64,000 nt of DNA from Nannochloris sp. 'desiccata' (Eukaryota; Chlorophyta; Trebouxiophyceae; Chlorellales; Chlorellaceae): NCBI GenBank assembly GCA_019044685.2, contig JAGTXX020000011.1, positions 1,488,001 through 1,552,000 on the forward strand, in the 5' to 3' direction. Of this stretch, positions 10,721 to 21,776 are shown one piece after another; within the stretch, counting starts at the first letter, position 1; each line of letters begins with the position of its first letter. The notes beneath the pieces are model-generated. The model did no database searches. It was not told where the DNA came from and saw nothing but the letters and a program-made list of their open reading frames with translations. The translations under genes were made by a program, and so were the position numbers.

Positions 10721-11842
10721 ATGACATCTCAGCCAGCAGACGATGAGCTACGCTTCAAAGCAGTGGAAGATACATTAGCTGGTGACGTCTCCAAGCAGTT
10801 CAATGGCCATGCCTACATTCAGCACATTGACATTTCATGTGATGGCTGTGATATTGAGCCAATTGTCGGCAAACGCTTCAAGTGCCGGGTGTGCGAAGAT
10901 AGAGACCTCTGTGAAAATTGCATGCGCGCTTTGATCTCTGCACGGGTCAAAATGACAGCAGAATTAGGAACGGCTATGAAAGCGCCACCACCGGATGGCT
11001 CACGACCAAAACATTGGATATCTAAACTTAAATCTGCTGATGAGCGGGTGAAGTGGGGTGCGTTGCTGCAAGCCGTTCCTTGTTTACACCCTACCCATGT
11101 TTTCACTAGAATGGATTGGGGACCAGAGCGTGCAGTTGTATTAACTCTTCCGCCAATATCTACGCCGTTAGTAGCTGAAAAAGAAGAGACATCACCGTCT
11201 CTCCGGTCAAAATTAGCTACTCAGTTTCTTGCTACCTTTCCACCTTCTCGATCTAGTTGCACTGACGTCGCATGGATTATCGTAGACTTTCCTCGCACAA
11301 CATCAGTGTCAATTGATGTTACGAGTGAGCTATCTAGTTTACATATTGCAACCACCACCGGCACCACACCAGGCGCCACGACGAGCGTCTTAGAAAAGGA
11401 TATCGATGCAGCCCTAGAAGACTGGGAAAAAATCATTTCTAAGCGAAAACCGACGAAAGATGATATAGGCACTATTGCAAAACGCCATAAGATTCTGCCT
11501 GGGAAATGGCTACTCTTTCCCAAAACACCTGAAGAGGCAGACACCGCTTGGGCTTCCATCGTCAATGCAGCAGCCCTAGGGAAGCTGACAGGGTGTACCC
11601 AAGTGAAAATTAGTCCTACAAACCCTAATGAACGTGGATACGTAATTTGTGCGTACACTGACGATTATTTAAATGAAAAAGAAGTGACTGCAGCAGCAGA
11701 GGCACTTCGAGTGGCACTGTGGGGCAACAGCACTTTCCGTGATTGCAGATTGCTGTATAAAGCAGATGTGTATACTTATCTAGGGATTTACTCAAAGAAC
11801 GAATGGGGATTGAAGCCAACTATATACTCCTCTACGCTGTGA
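10721..11842 (+). CDS. ZZ-type zinc finger fused to UPF0696/Bles03-like domain
   Basis: A 373-residue single-exon protein. Residues about 30-70 form a ZZ-like finger (CDGCDIEPIVGKRFKCRVC, then DLCENC). Six Cys are present, but the usual terminal His-x-x/x-x-x-His pair of the second zinc site is not, so that site may be altered. The C-terminal ~230 residues match the UPF0696 (C11orf68/Bles03, DUF1917) family, which has an eIF4E-like fold. Motifs seen are GKWLLFP, WASIVNAAALGKLTG, VICAYTDDY and YKADVYTYLGIYSKNEWG. The function of UPF0696 is not established. The frame begins with a GTG at 10706; the ATG at 10721 was used. TGTAA lies at 11853-11857, close after the stop. Confidence 0.85.
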   Translation: MTSQPADDELRFKAVEDTLAGDVSKQFNGHAYIQHIDISCDGCDIEPIVGKRFKCRVCEDRDLCENCMRALISARVKMTAELGTAMKAPPPDGSRPKHWISKLKSADERVKWGALLQAVPCLHPTHVFTRMDWGPERAVVLTLPPISTPLVAEKEETSPSLRSKLATQFLATFPPSRSSCTDVAWIIVDFPRTTSVSIDVTSELSSLHIATTTGTTPGATTSVLEKDIDAALEDWEKIISKRKPTKDDIGTIAKRHKILPGKWLLFPKTPEEADTAWASIVNAAALGKLTGCTQVKISPTNPNERGYVICAYTDDYLNEKEVTAAAEALRVALWGNSTFRDCRLLYKADVYTYLGIYSKNEWGLKPTIYSSTL

Positions 11843-12003
11843 AACAAAGACATGTAATGAGCACACAGCAACAGGGTTTACTCTTAAACTATCGCTAGTA
11901 CTGAAACTTTAAAATTAAAATTACAGGATGGCGTTGATCAAATTGTAAAGTTTTATGGTAAATAAAATCATTAAAAGTTCATTCAAGGCAACATTAATCG
12001 TAT

Positions 12004-13222
12004 TTATATCGTACTTCCATTTGCGCTTCTTTCATCATCTTCAACGACAACATCATTAACAGCAGCTACAATCTCTGCAACCGCAACTGCTTCGGCGTCT
12101 TCATCCACATCACGGCCAACAGCAGCAACAACTACGTCTTCCATTACAACAGCAGGTTGCCATGCATCTTCAATACTCTGTTCATAGAGTACGATATTAG
12201 TCGGTTCTCTAGCTTCCTTTACCAATACAAATACGCTGCCACCGTCCCCACGAGAAATTCTCAGTTGATCATCCAAGTAGGTCGTCAACAGCCATGAGGC
12301 TGAAGGTGCCGGGGACTGAATGGGAAACTTCAAATCAGGCGCTCCAGAAAGTAATGATCCAATCTGACTGACAAACGACCGCACAGGTCCATCTAAAGGC
12401 TGTAATAATGCTTTCACTGCGGATAAATCCACATTCTGACCGAGAACATCTACCGAAGACGGAACTTCAAAGTCAGTCAGCAGCTCTGGTGTGCCAACTT
12501 GTCCCTCTTTAAACTCAATTTGGAGTAATTTAGGGCTACGGACTTCAAAAGCAGCAATTGCAGTTAAGAAAGTACGACTAAAAGGTGCGGAGAGTTGAAT
12601 TCTGTTTTCTACTGTACGGGATGCACCATCGATTGTTTGAAAAATCTCACCCACCGTAAGCAACGGGAGTTTGCCAAGGGCTAGTAACGCAATAAGCTCT
12701 GAATTTGATGTATATGCCAATTTCCAGTTTCCATCGAGTTTTTCAATAGCATCGTTTGGGTTGGGAGTAGGGTTTCGCGCCTCTAGTTGCGAAATGAGTT
12801 CAACAATCTCAGCCCTGGTATCGCTGTCAGCAGAGAGGCCACGCTCGGTGCCCCAAAATGTATCTTGAAGAACAGCTTTCAAGTCTTCAATGCTCATTTC
12901 GTCTTCTGGGAAATCATTAACGCCTCCGGTAGCAGCGACCTGCTCATTGGAAGGGAAGAGGGAGACGTGAGTCAGTTGAGAAGTGAAGAGAAATAGAGCG
13001 GGAAATTTTTATAAAACTGAATTTTGTTAGGTGAAAAGAAGAGGATTTTACCTTCATAGAGCGGGACCGCTTAAGAAAAGTGCATCGATCATGTGGAATA
13101 TGGGCTGTCTGGCGGGATGGTGTAGCAAATGCACGTATCTCCAGAGAAGTAAGTGGCTTTTTGGCAGTGCTTGATCCCACTGCTGCAGCCCGAGGAGCGA
13201 CAATGCACAGTGCTGCGCTCAT
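12004..13222 (-). CDS. plastid lipid-associated protein / fibrillin (PAP-fibrillin domain)
   Basis: A 368-residue plastoglobule or thylakoid protein. Exon 1 is 13052-13222 (57 codons, Ala/Ser/Arg-rich plastid transit peptide) and exon 2 is 12004-12939; intron 12940-13051. The fibrillin domain begins at SIEDLKAVLQDTFWGTERGL and shows the lipocalin-like features LDGNWKLAYTSNSEL, LTVGEIFQTID and the closing block LRISRGDGGSVFVLVK. Most fibrillins end close after this block. Here an unusual tail of about 70 residues follows, strongly acidic and Val/Ala-rich. The family binds hydrophobic molecules such as carotenoids and plastoquinone. TTACA (TGTAA on the minus strand) is at 11921-11925. Confidence 0.92.
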
Positions 13223-13520
13223 TTTATATTTTGATAATAATCTCTGGGGTAGATTTAATGCGAAGCATGGGCCATCGCCTGACTTCATTCAATTTCTGGC
13301 AGGGTTTGTGAGGCTAAAGAAAAAATAAAGGATTTTTAATTTTTTGCTTCAAGATTTAGTCAAGCCTGGCATATTGATCACTTTATGAATCTGCTGAACA
13401 AAATACCTGGATTATTTTGGATATATAGCCGCGCAGTTGCCTCCCTATTCCATCTCCTGTGACAATAATATATGTGATCATTTTTAAAATGCAAGAAGTC
13501 TGAAACAAAGAAGCTGAACA

Positions 13521-15734
13521 ATGTCTTTCCACAATAACGCATTCAACCATCTCTTAGACTCTGACCCCAACGGGGATGGCTCCTCATCCTCTCTACAAGA
13601 TCTATCTACCTCTTCCTCCCCAACAGGAAATGAACGCTGCCACCTCCGCCGCAACTCCCTAGGACCCTTTTCTGGCCCTGGTAATAGCGAGGATGACGTC
13701 GAAGGAAGCCACTATTCACCAATTATCGACCGTGAAAATAGTCTTCCGCTGCCAAGAACCCGCTCTTTAGACCGATTAGACTCTGTCACTGCAGGCGACA
13801 GCCCAAAAATGATTATGACCGGTCTGCCACCGCCACCACAGGCAGTGACAGCAGCTCCCATAACACGATCAGACAGCCCCAATATCTTAGACAACGGGCC
13901 TAGTAGTCCATTACTACGTATGCTCAACCAACATACTGACGTATTTCCGGTCGAGGAGGACCGGAATGAGCCTCTACAGATAATGAGAGCAAGAGAAAAT
14001 TTTACCGCTCCCCGTCCCACTGTAACGAGAACCATGAGCGAAGTATGGACTGAAGCAGTCTCTGCACCCGTAACCGCACGCGATAGAGAGCCAAGTACAA
14101 GTTTACAACACCCACAGCGTCCAATGATTCCAATAACTGAACACAACATCGGAGCGGCTGGCACTTGCCCACAGGCTCTGCAAGAAGTTTGTGCAACACC
14201 TCCTCACCCAAACAATGGCGGCACCGCCACCGCCAGTATTGTCACAACAGTGCGGAGAGATACCCGCCCTTTACCTTCTGCACGTATCCCTGCAGCGCAA
14301 TCTTTAGGTGCCTATGTAGCTGCTGAGTTGCATCCAGGACCTAGTTATCCGACGACTGACGTCATATGGGGACAATCCGAACGGGACCGGGTATATAATG
14401 CTTTATTAGCAGTGCCATATCAATTAGAAAGATTGTTATGGCTAGGTACTGCTGTATGTATGGATTCTTTTCTGGCTGTATTCACATTACTGCCATTGCG
14501 TGTTGTGGGGGCGCTAGGGACATTGGTATTGTGTTTATTGCAATCGATAACTCCTAGCAGACATGGTCGTCACGGGGTTGAAAGTAGTACACATCTGCAT
14601 CCTGAGGAGGATATTTGTGCTCCCCCTTCTTCATCATCTTCTCCTCCTTCTTCAAAAAGAAGGGCGCTACGTGGCGATCAAATCTACGACGTACTTTGCG
14701 CTTTGATGTTTAGCTTTGTAGTGACCTTTTTGTGGCGCTTAAAGGCTGGTTCAATTTATTATTGGGTGAAAGATCTAACTCAAGAATTTTTGAAATTATC
14801 AGTTTTGCAAACAGCCTTGGAATTAAGCGACAAAATTTGTTGTTCGTTTTTAGTAGATGTGTTAGAAGCACTAGCTGCCAGTTGTACTGCATTTGCTGCA
14901 CAGCCGCATTGGTCGACTTCACATGCATTTAATGTGATGTCTGATGCAGCAGTGGCGCTAGCCCTTCTTACAGCCCACGGAGCCACCTTGATGGCGCAAG
15001 CGCTCGTTTTTGGCGTTGCAATGAACAGTCAAAAAAACACCTTGTTAGCTCTTTTAATCGCCTCAAATTTCACAGAGATCAAAGGAACAGTGATGAAACG
15101 ATTTGATCCTACCAAAATTTTCGTTCTTGCCAGCCAAGATGTCGTAGAGAGATTTCACTTAATCATCGTCTTGGCTTTTGTCCTTGTTGAGGAAATGAGC
15201 GGCACCGGTGCAGCACTACCTTCTGCACGTTTAATGAGCCACATGGGTTACATTTTACTCGCTGAAGTTGTCATAGATGTTACAAAGCATGCGGTTCTTG
15301 GTAAATTTAATGAAATACGGCCTGGGGTCTATAGAGAATTCACAAAAGATTTATGTGAGCAGCTCGCTACGGCTCAATCTCATACGGCACACCGATTGGT
15401 GGGATTTGAACCATTTGCCCCCGCTGCGCTCTTTTTTAGAGTCATATTATCGTATGTGTCTCTAAGGAGGGAAGATCCTGGTGCCATGTCAGCAGCACGT
15501 GGTATCATGGCAATTGTATTGGCATGGGCGGCACTTGTGATTTTTAAATTAGGCCTCGGGTATTTAGTGAAGCGTGGTGCTGTAGGGTATCTGGGTAGGT
15601 ATGAAGCAAGACGTGCGAGAGGCAGAGCAGGATCTGTGCGAGGAAGGAGCGTGGCGTTTGTGGGAACCAGCCCTGCGCCGGTGGTAGGTACAGGTATAGG
15701 TGCGTCCGCTTCGCCAACGAAAAAGGATGCTTAG
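13521..15734 (+). CDS. TAPT1: TAPT1/POD1/Emp65 family ER membrane protein (DUF747)
   Basis: A 737-residue single-exon polytopic membrane protein. Residues 1-280 are a long disordered Ser/Pro-rich leader. The family core starts at about residue 290 and includes DQIYDVLCALMFSFV, KDLTQEFLKLSVLQTALELSDKICCSF, and the signature NSQKNTLLALLIASNFTEIKG followed by VMKRFDP. These are the best conserved blocks of TAPT1 (animals), POD1 (plants, pollen tube guidance and ER Ca/folding) and Emp65 (yeast, SUN-linked ER folding). About six to eight hydrophobic segments are visible. It converges on the NUDIX gene, with a shared palindromic TTACATGTAA in the spacer. Confidence 0.92.
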   Translation: MSFHNNAFNHLLDSDPNGDGSSSSLQDLSTSSSPTGNERCHLRRNSLGPFSGPGNSEDDVEGSHYSPIIDRENSLPLPRTRSLDRLDSVTAGDSPKMIMTGLPPPPQAVTAAPITRSDSPNILDNGPSSPLLRMLNQHTDVFPVEEDRNEPLQIMRARENFTAPRPTVTRTMSEVWTEAVSAPVTARDREPSTSLQHPQRPMIPITEHNIGAAGTCPQALQEVCATPPHPNNGGTATASIVTTVRRDTRPLPSARIPAAQSLGAYVAAELHPGPSYPTTDVIWGQSERDRVYNALLAVPYQLERLLWLGTAVCMDSFLAVFTLLPLRVVGALGTLVLCLLQSITPSRHGRHGVESSTHLHPEEDICAPPSSSSSPPSSKRRALRGDQIYDVLCALMFSFVVTFLWRLKAGSIYYWVKDLTQEFLKLSVLQTALELSDKICCSFLVDVLEALAASCTAFAAQPHWSTSHAFNVMSDAAVALALLTAHGATLMAQALVFGVAMNSQKNTLLALLIASNFTEIKGTVMKRFDPTKIFVLASQDVVERFHLIIVLAFVLVEEMSGTGAALPSARLMSHMGYILLAEVVIDVTKHAVLGKFNEIRPGVYREFTKDLCEQLATAQSHTAHRLVGFEPFAPAALFFRVILSYVSLRREDPGAMSAARGIMAIVLAWAALVIFKLGLGYLVKRGAVGYLGRYEARRARGRAGSVRGRSVAFVGTSPAPVVGTGIGASASPTKKDA

Positions 15735-15794
15735 AAAAGAGGGGATAATACCCATTGGATCACTTATTGATTGATTCCATTCGTAATTTACTTA

Positions 15795-15804
15795 TTACAT
15801 GTAA
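15795..15804. terminator. palindromic TTACATGTAA, putative two-way poly(A) signal
   Basis: The 10-bp palindrome gives TGTAA, the chlorophyte polyadenylation signal, on both strands. It sits in the 106-bp gap between the convergent stop codons of TAPT1 (15734) and the NUDIX gene (15841), so it could serve both transcripts. Confidence 0.5.
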
Positions 15805-15840
15805 TATGTCATGTTGAACACCAGGGTCAAAGCCAGTTCA

Positions 15841-16393
15841 TCAATTTACTTTTACTCGATTTTTCTCAGCAAGAACTGCCCCAACCTGAGACTTCCTGGG
15901 TTCTTCGAGGAGCACTAATTTCACTACAGGGTGCAAATCCTGTCTAAGATGTATTGTCTTTAATGACACCCACTCCCAGGCAGTGTGTTCTTCATTTAAT
16001 TGAGGTTGCCAAGCTGCTCTAGCGTCCGGGGTGACCTCTGCTAGAAAGACTGTATAATGCTTTTGTTGACGTTTCCCTCTATGAGTAAGGAAAGAATGAA
16101 GCACTGTGTGAGGTGGAGGCGCGCCCATTTCCTCAGTAGCTTCTCTAATGGCTGTTACTAACAGGTCGCCATTGTCTTCTGGGTCAGCATTGCCACCTGG
16201 TAAGCCGAGGGAGTTGGGGTTCCCGCTGGTCGCGGCACGACGGAGGAGCAAACAGTCGTCTTGGCACCTGCAATATTAGAAGATCAATTTATTTGGGTAA
16301 CTTGCAAGTAATTTAGCAATTTGTAAAGGCCTCCTATGGAAATGATCCTCACACAAAGAGCAAGCCAGCTCCTACTTTCTCTGGGGGATCCAT
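15841..16393 (-). CDS. NUDIX hydrolase
   Basis: A 155-residue NUDIX pyrophosphohydrolase. Exon 1 is only 41 nt (16353-16393, MDPPEKVGAGLLFV) and exon 2 is 15841-16267; the intron 16268-16352 has donor GTGAGG. The Nudix box is GNADPEDNGDLLVTAIREATEEMG. The catalytic REATEEMG core is intact, but the spacing between the early Glu and REA is longer than the canonical seven residues. This resembles the PGG-x-x-DP-x-D form seen in CoA-type NUDIX enzymes. The substrate cannot be told from sequence. Only 324 bp separate this start from that of SEC24. Confidence 0.9.
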
Positions 16394-16717
16394 ATTTGAA
16401 ATTAATGACTAAAATATGAGAACTAACGACCCTTTTGCGTTATTAAATGAAACAAGTATGGTTATTTGAATTGACATACAATAACAATTAGAGCGCTTAT
16501 CGACAAAATGGCGAGAAAACCCCGCGACCTGGGAGTACAGGACGAAGTTGAGGTTACAAAAATACAGGTGTTCAAAGGCCAAGGAACAATAAACATAGAT
16601 TTACTACATTTATTTTTACGACCTGATCAACAAGGCGTTTGCCTAGCACTGCTAACCCCTGCAGCCATTTGATCTTGTTCAACTTTTTCGTTCAACTTTT
16701 TCATTTTGTTGAACAAG
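16394..16717. promoter_or_regulatory. divergent NUDIX / SEC24 promoter region
   Basis: This 324-bp AT-rich spacer lies between divergent starts. A short inverted repeat (GTTCAAC...GTTGAAC) sits just upstream of the SEC24 ATG. No gene is seen. Confidence 0.4.
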
Positions 16718-19700
16718 ATGACTCAGCAGGGCTACGGGCAGCCACCATCTGGGGCTCCTCCGGGTACGCTTTGATTAGTATTCAACGCGCGGCATCGAAC
16801 TTTTTAGTAATGATTAATTATTTTTAGTAATGATCAATTATTTTTCGTCTTTCCAGGTGCCCCAGGATACCCTCAAGCCGGTTTTCAACAGCCACAGCAG
16901 ATGCAACAGCACCAGTATGGAATGCAGCAACCAGGAATGCCAGCAATGAGGCCTCCAGGCCCTCCTATGCCAGGTGAGAATAAAATCAGAAACTTGTCAG
17001 CAGTGCTAATCGTTTTTATTTCTTTCATTTATATATTCTCCATCAAGCATATACCTGATCACCCCTCTTCATGAATATTATCCTCAGGTCAACGTCCACC
17101 TGGAGTTGCACAGCCAAACGGACTCCCTTCACAAGGTGGAGCTCCTCCGCAAAATGCCACACGGCCTGGAGCACCTCCGCCCGGGCAGCCAGGAATGCCT
17201 CAGCAAATGCGTCCTCCTGGCCCAGCACCTGCAGCACCACAACAAGGATATATAGCGGGTTATGCAGCTCCATCACCAGCTGGACCTCGTCCAATGGGAG
17301 CACCACCACCACAACCAGGAGCACAAGCACCCACAACAGCACCCGGACAACAATCTCGAGGACCATCACCAGCTGTCGGTGCATACGGAACCCCTGCAGC
17401 TCCTCGTCCTCCTGGAATGGCTCCTCAGTCTCCTGCTTATCAGCAGCAAGCATCACAAGCACTGGCAGCTCCTATGTATGGCGCTGCTCCTACACCAACC
17501 GGCCCCCGGCCAGGACCAGGCTTCCCTACTCCTGCTCCTGGAGGTGGGTATGGAGCACCTAGGCCTGCTGGTGGGATGGTACCCCCTCCCCCTGTTGCAT
17601 CTATCCAGCAACAACCTCAACAGCAACAGTTTGGAATGAGACCTCCAGGCATGCCCCAACAGCAGCAACCGCCTCAGCAACAGCAGCAGCGGCAACAACA
17701 GCCAGGTATGATGGGTGGTATGCGACCTCCTGGTCCACCAATTCCCGGCCAAATGCAGCCTAGATCTCCTCAACTGGGAGCAGGAGGAGCGTATCCTCCT
17801 CCTTCCCCTGCCTTTGGCGCCCCAGCACAACCCCAAATGACGGCAGCAACTGCCCCACATCCTGCATTCGGAGCTCCTCGTCCACCAATGCCTGGTCCTG
17901 GTGTTACTTCTGGTGGCTATGGTGGACCTCCCCCTCAGATGATGGGGGCACCAGCAATGCGTCCCCCTGGCCCACAACTGCCTCCAATGATTGGCAGTGG
18001 TGGTGGTGGTGGAATGGCTCCTGGCTATGATGCAGGCGGCATGGGCATGACAAATGCAGTTATGGATGCATTCGAAACATTATCTCTCGGCCCCGGGGCC
18101 CCAGGAATGCCTGGTGTGCCTGCACAAGGCCCTCCAGCCAATGCAGCAGCGTTTCCACGTCCTGCCGGTACACCCGAGCAAGAAGCAGATGCTGTGGGTC
18201 CACCTCGCCCATATTCATCAGCTAATTGCGGTCCTGCGTTTTTGCGTATGACGACGCAAGCTGCACCCAACAGTCAAGCTTTGAAAGCACGGTGGCACTT
18301 GCCCTTGGGTGCTGTAGTGCACCCCTTGGCAGAGTCTGGTGGTCCCGTAGCTGTAGCCAATGCTGGCTCTTCAACAATCGTTCGATGTAAACGGTGCCGC
18401 ACGTATATGAATCCTTTCATGGTGTGGATGGACGGTGGCAGAAGGTTTACTTGTAATGTTTGCGCTATGGTGAATGAGTGCCCTGTTGATTATTTTAGTG
18501 CCCTCGATGCGTCGGGGCGCCGATTGGATTTGGACCAACGTCCAGAATTAGCTTGTGGATCTGTAGAGTACATTGCCCCTGCTGAATACATGGTCCGCGC
18601 GCCTATGCCACCAACTTATGTGTTTGTAATCGACGTGTCCTTTGCAGCTGCTGCCAATGGGATGCTCGGCGTGACTTGCAATGCCATCAAGTCATGTATC
18701 GATCAGTTAACTGGGGAAGGCCGTACCCGTGTCGCTGTTATCACATTCGACACTGCTATTCACTTTTATAATATGAGACCGGGCTTATCTGCACCTCAGA
18801 TGATGGTTGTACCGGAAATTGAAGATCCATTTGTACCTCTTCCTGATGAATTACTTGTTAATTTATCCGAAAGTCGTTCTCAGGTAGAAAGATTGCTTGA
18901 TACTATCCCTGCATCGTTTTCTAACAACCAGAAAGTAGATTCTGCAATGGGTCCAGCGTTGCAAGCTGCATTTTTAGTTATGAGTCATGTCGGCGGTAAA
19001 TTAATGCTCTTCCAAAGTGCTACACCATCTCTCGGTATCGGCAGAATCAAAGCGAGAGATAACCCTGCATTGTACGGTACCGACAGAGAATATGCGTTAC
19101 GTGCACCAGATGACCCTTTTTATAAAAGATTCTCTGCTGAAGCTTCCAGATTTCAAATTTGTGTCGACGTTTTTGCTACGGGTTCCCAATACCAGGACTT
19201 ACCTTCTCTTGGTGCCTTACCTAAATATACCGGTGGTCAGTTGTACTATTACCCTGGTTTCGCAGCAGATAAAGATGGTAACAAGCTCACAGCGGAGATA
19301 ATTCGTAATTTGACAAGAGAAACAACTTGGGAAGCGGTAATGAGGATCCGTTGCTCAAAGGGTCTTCGAATCGCCTCATTCCTAGGCCATTTCTTCGTTC
19401 GTTCTACAGATTTGTTAGCATTACCTGCATGTGATGCTGATAAATCCTTCTCTGTGGAGATTCAGCATGAAGAAACTGTCCTCACTGGACAAACAGCTTA
19501 TATTCAAGCGGCATTACTATATACCTCTTCTCATGGAGAACGACGAATCCGTGTTCATACTGCCGCTATCCCTGTGGTATCAGATCTTTTAGATCTCTAC
19601 AAAGCAACAGATTGTGGCGCAGTTGCTGCTTTACTTGCTAAAACGTCAGTAGAAAGAAGTTTAAGCGCCAAACTTGACGATGTCAGAGCACAATTACAGC

Positions 19701-20449
19701 AACGACTCGCTGCAGCGATGCGTGAGTATAGAATGCTGCATATGCGTGGTATGCCTGGTGGAGGACCTCCTCCGGGTTCGTTAGTCCTTCCTGAAAGGTT
19801 GAAAAGCTTACCGGTGCTTGTGTTGGGTCTTATGAAAACTGCCGCTATCCGAGGTTCAGGTAGAGATGTGAATACAGATGAACGAGCTGCCGTGGCTGCT
19901 GAGATCATGACTGCACCCGTTACAGATATATTGAAATTGTGTTACCCTGCATGCTATAGGGTTGACGATCAAACAGGATCATGGGGACGGCCAGGCAGCG
20001 CTGCTAATGGCGGCGCTCATGGCAATGGTACGACGACTGCTTCAGTAGTGCTACCACCCACAGCTCCAGCTGGATTAGAATATTTCGACCCTTCCGGCGT
20101 GTATTTGATAGATAATAGTAGAATTATGGTGTTGTGGCTCGGTACAGCAACCTCTCCTCAGGTCTATCAGTCCATCTTTGGTGCTGGCGCTGGCCCCCAA
20201 AATGCCGGCGCTTTGCATGTAGAACCGCTGCGCCAAGGTTCAGAGCTCTCTGCTCGCATTTGTGCAGTAATACAGCACTTGCGTGCTGGCAGAGAGATTC
20301 AGCAGGAGGTGCATGTGATTGTCCAGGGTACTCCTATGGAAGCGCATGTAATGCCCTACTTTGTTGAGGATAGATTAGCGATTGCCGGTGGGTTGCCGGG
20401 CTACTTGGAATGGATGATGAGTTGTCAGAAACAAATTATGGCGAAATAG
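16718..20449 (+). CDS. SEC24: COPII coat cargo adaptor Sec24
   Basis: A 1174-residue inner-coat subunit that binds cargo on COPII vesicles at ER exit sites. Exons are 16718-16763, 16857-16973 and 17088-20449, all closing in frame at Gly codons. Residues 1-430 are a Pro/Gln/Gly/Met-rich unstructured arm, as in other Sec24 proteins. The zinc finger follows (CKRCRTYMNPFMVWMDGGRR...CNVC), then the trunk domain with PTYVFVIDVSFAAA and RVAVITFD, the beta-sandwich and helical domains, and a gelsolin-like end around MVLWLGTATSPQVYQSIFG. The isolated large ORF begins at an internal Met (17195); the upstream exons add 60 codons and supply the real start. TGTAA is at 20566-20570. Confidence 0.95.
16801..16840 (+). 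repeat. tandem duplication, two 20-bp copies in SEC24 intron 1
   Basis: TTTTTAGTAATGATTAATTA is followed directly by a copy differing at one base (T to C at unit position 15). It lies in the first intron, just before the polypyrimidine tract. Confidence 0.85.
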
Positions 20450-20783
20450 AGTACAAGAAATTTTGTTAAACAGGTAAATGAGATACATGTATTGGGTAGA
20501 TGGAGTAGAACTGTCCAACATATCTCTGTTATGTTGTTTTCCTTTCTTTCTTTACTATTGACAGATGTAAGACGGTTTGAAATCTTGTTGGAGTGGAGGC
20601 AAACAAGCGCGTAGTATTTTAAAGGATGGACTATATAGTAGATTAAAATGAATTAGTATTGATAGGGGGCGTATTATCAAATCAATCTAGTTCTCTCAAA
20701 AAGAATAGTAAGGATAGATAGTCTTAAATTCAATTTCTCATTCTTTCTTTCTTCTCTCTCTAGGAAATAATATCAATATATCA
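20450..20783. other. convergent 3' intergenic region
   Basis: This 334-bp AT-rich spacer lies between SEC24 and thioredoxin. TGTAA at 20566-20570 is on the SEC24 side. No gene is seen. Confidence 0.45.
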
Positions 20784-21501
20784 TCAAAGTGCTGAAATAA
20801 CCATCTTACGAAGACCGTCCGGGTTATTGCCAGTCATTTGGTCAAATTTACCGCCCTGCAGTATCAAAAGAGATGCGAATTGTTATCGAGTGGGTAAAGA
20901 AAACAGAGGGGGAATACAAAGAGCGGAAACTTGCTGCCAAGAAATATAAATAATCTTGTTTATTCTTACGTTCTTGTAAACATGGAAGCAAGGCATGGAT
21001 TTGATTTCTAACGCCTTGGCAAAAGGGCCCACGTTAGGTGTCTCGGTCAGGTTTAACTGCAGGTAGAAAACATTAAAAAGGTAAAGAACATTGATAGTAA
21101 GGTGCCAAGGAGAAGAACCTCTCCACTCGTCTTACCTTTCCGAATTTGACGTCAGTAAGTTCAGCTGCCATCTCCTCAATCTTGGGTGCAATGAGTTTGC
21201 ACGGGGCACACCAACTTGCCTGCACGTCGCAATATAAAGAAAAATTCAAGTGAGACCCTTGATTGAAGGGGACGGCAAGATCAGGGGTGATATTGGAGAA
21301 AACAAAACTCACGAAAAAGTCTATCACCACCACTCCGTCATGCTCAATGAACTCTTTATACGCTTCAATTGTGTTCAACTCTGTGACTGCGCCGCCCCGA
21401 GCCAAGACACAGCGTTGGACTTGCCTCGCATTCCTTTGGATGCTTAATTTCGAGAAACGATTTTGTTGGATAGAAGATGATGTGACACAGCGGGCAGCCA
21501 T
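20784..21501 (-). CDS. thioredoxin, probably organelle-targeted, WCAPC active site
   Basis: A 143-residue thioredoxin made of four exons: 21313-21501, 21136-21219, 20970-21056 and 20784-20855. All introns are phase 0, so each exon is a whole number of codons. Exon 1 encodes a basic Ser/Arg/Gln-rich leader (about 35 residues) and the first strand VVVIDFF. Exon 2 starts with ASWCAPCK, the redox site with Ala in place of the usual Gly. Exon 3 carries the cis-Pro loop as IKSMPCFHVYKN, so a third Cys replaces the usual Thr after the cis-proline. Exon 4 is GGKFDQMTG onward. The leader suggests plastid or mitochondrion. No TGTAA was found on its 3' side. Confidence 0.92.
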
Positions 21502-21776
21502 TGTACTATAGAAATGTAAATATCCTTTGGGTTTACCAATAAAATTCAGTTTTTGTCTCAAAGGAGGTTGCTTGAAATGAAAGAATATAACCAGCACTCA
21601 GATCACGGCGGGTACCTTGGCAAAATTCGACTCTTTGCTTGCATCAACGGACTAGAGTAAATATTAAGAAGAATAGAAGAAATCACGAACTGATCATGTA
21701 AGTAGTAGCATGGACCACTATCTAAATGATACCACAAAATGGCTACTCGATACAAATCATTTCAACAACCACCTCG

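Noticed and set aside
17043..17977. Antisense proteins opposite the SEC24 arm
   Set aside because: They are mirror frames of a Pro/Gln-rich coding stretch and show no family motif. The same holds for antisense frames over SKIP, CAP-G and SmB.
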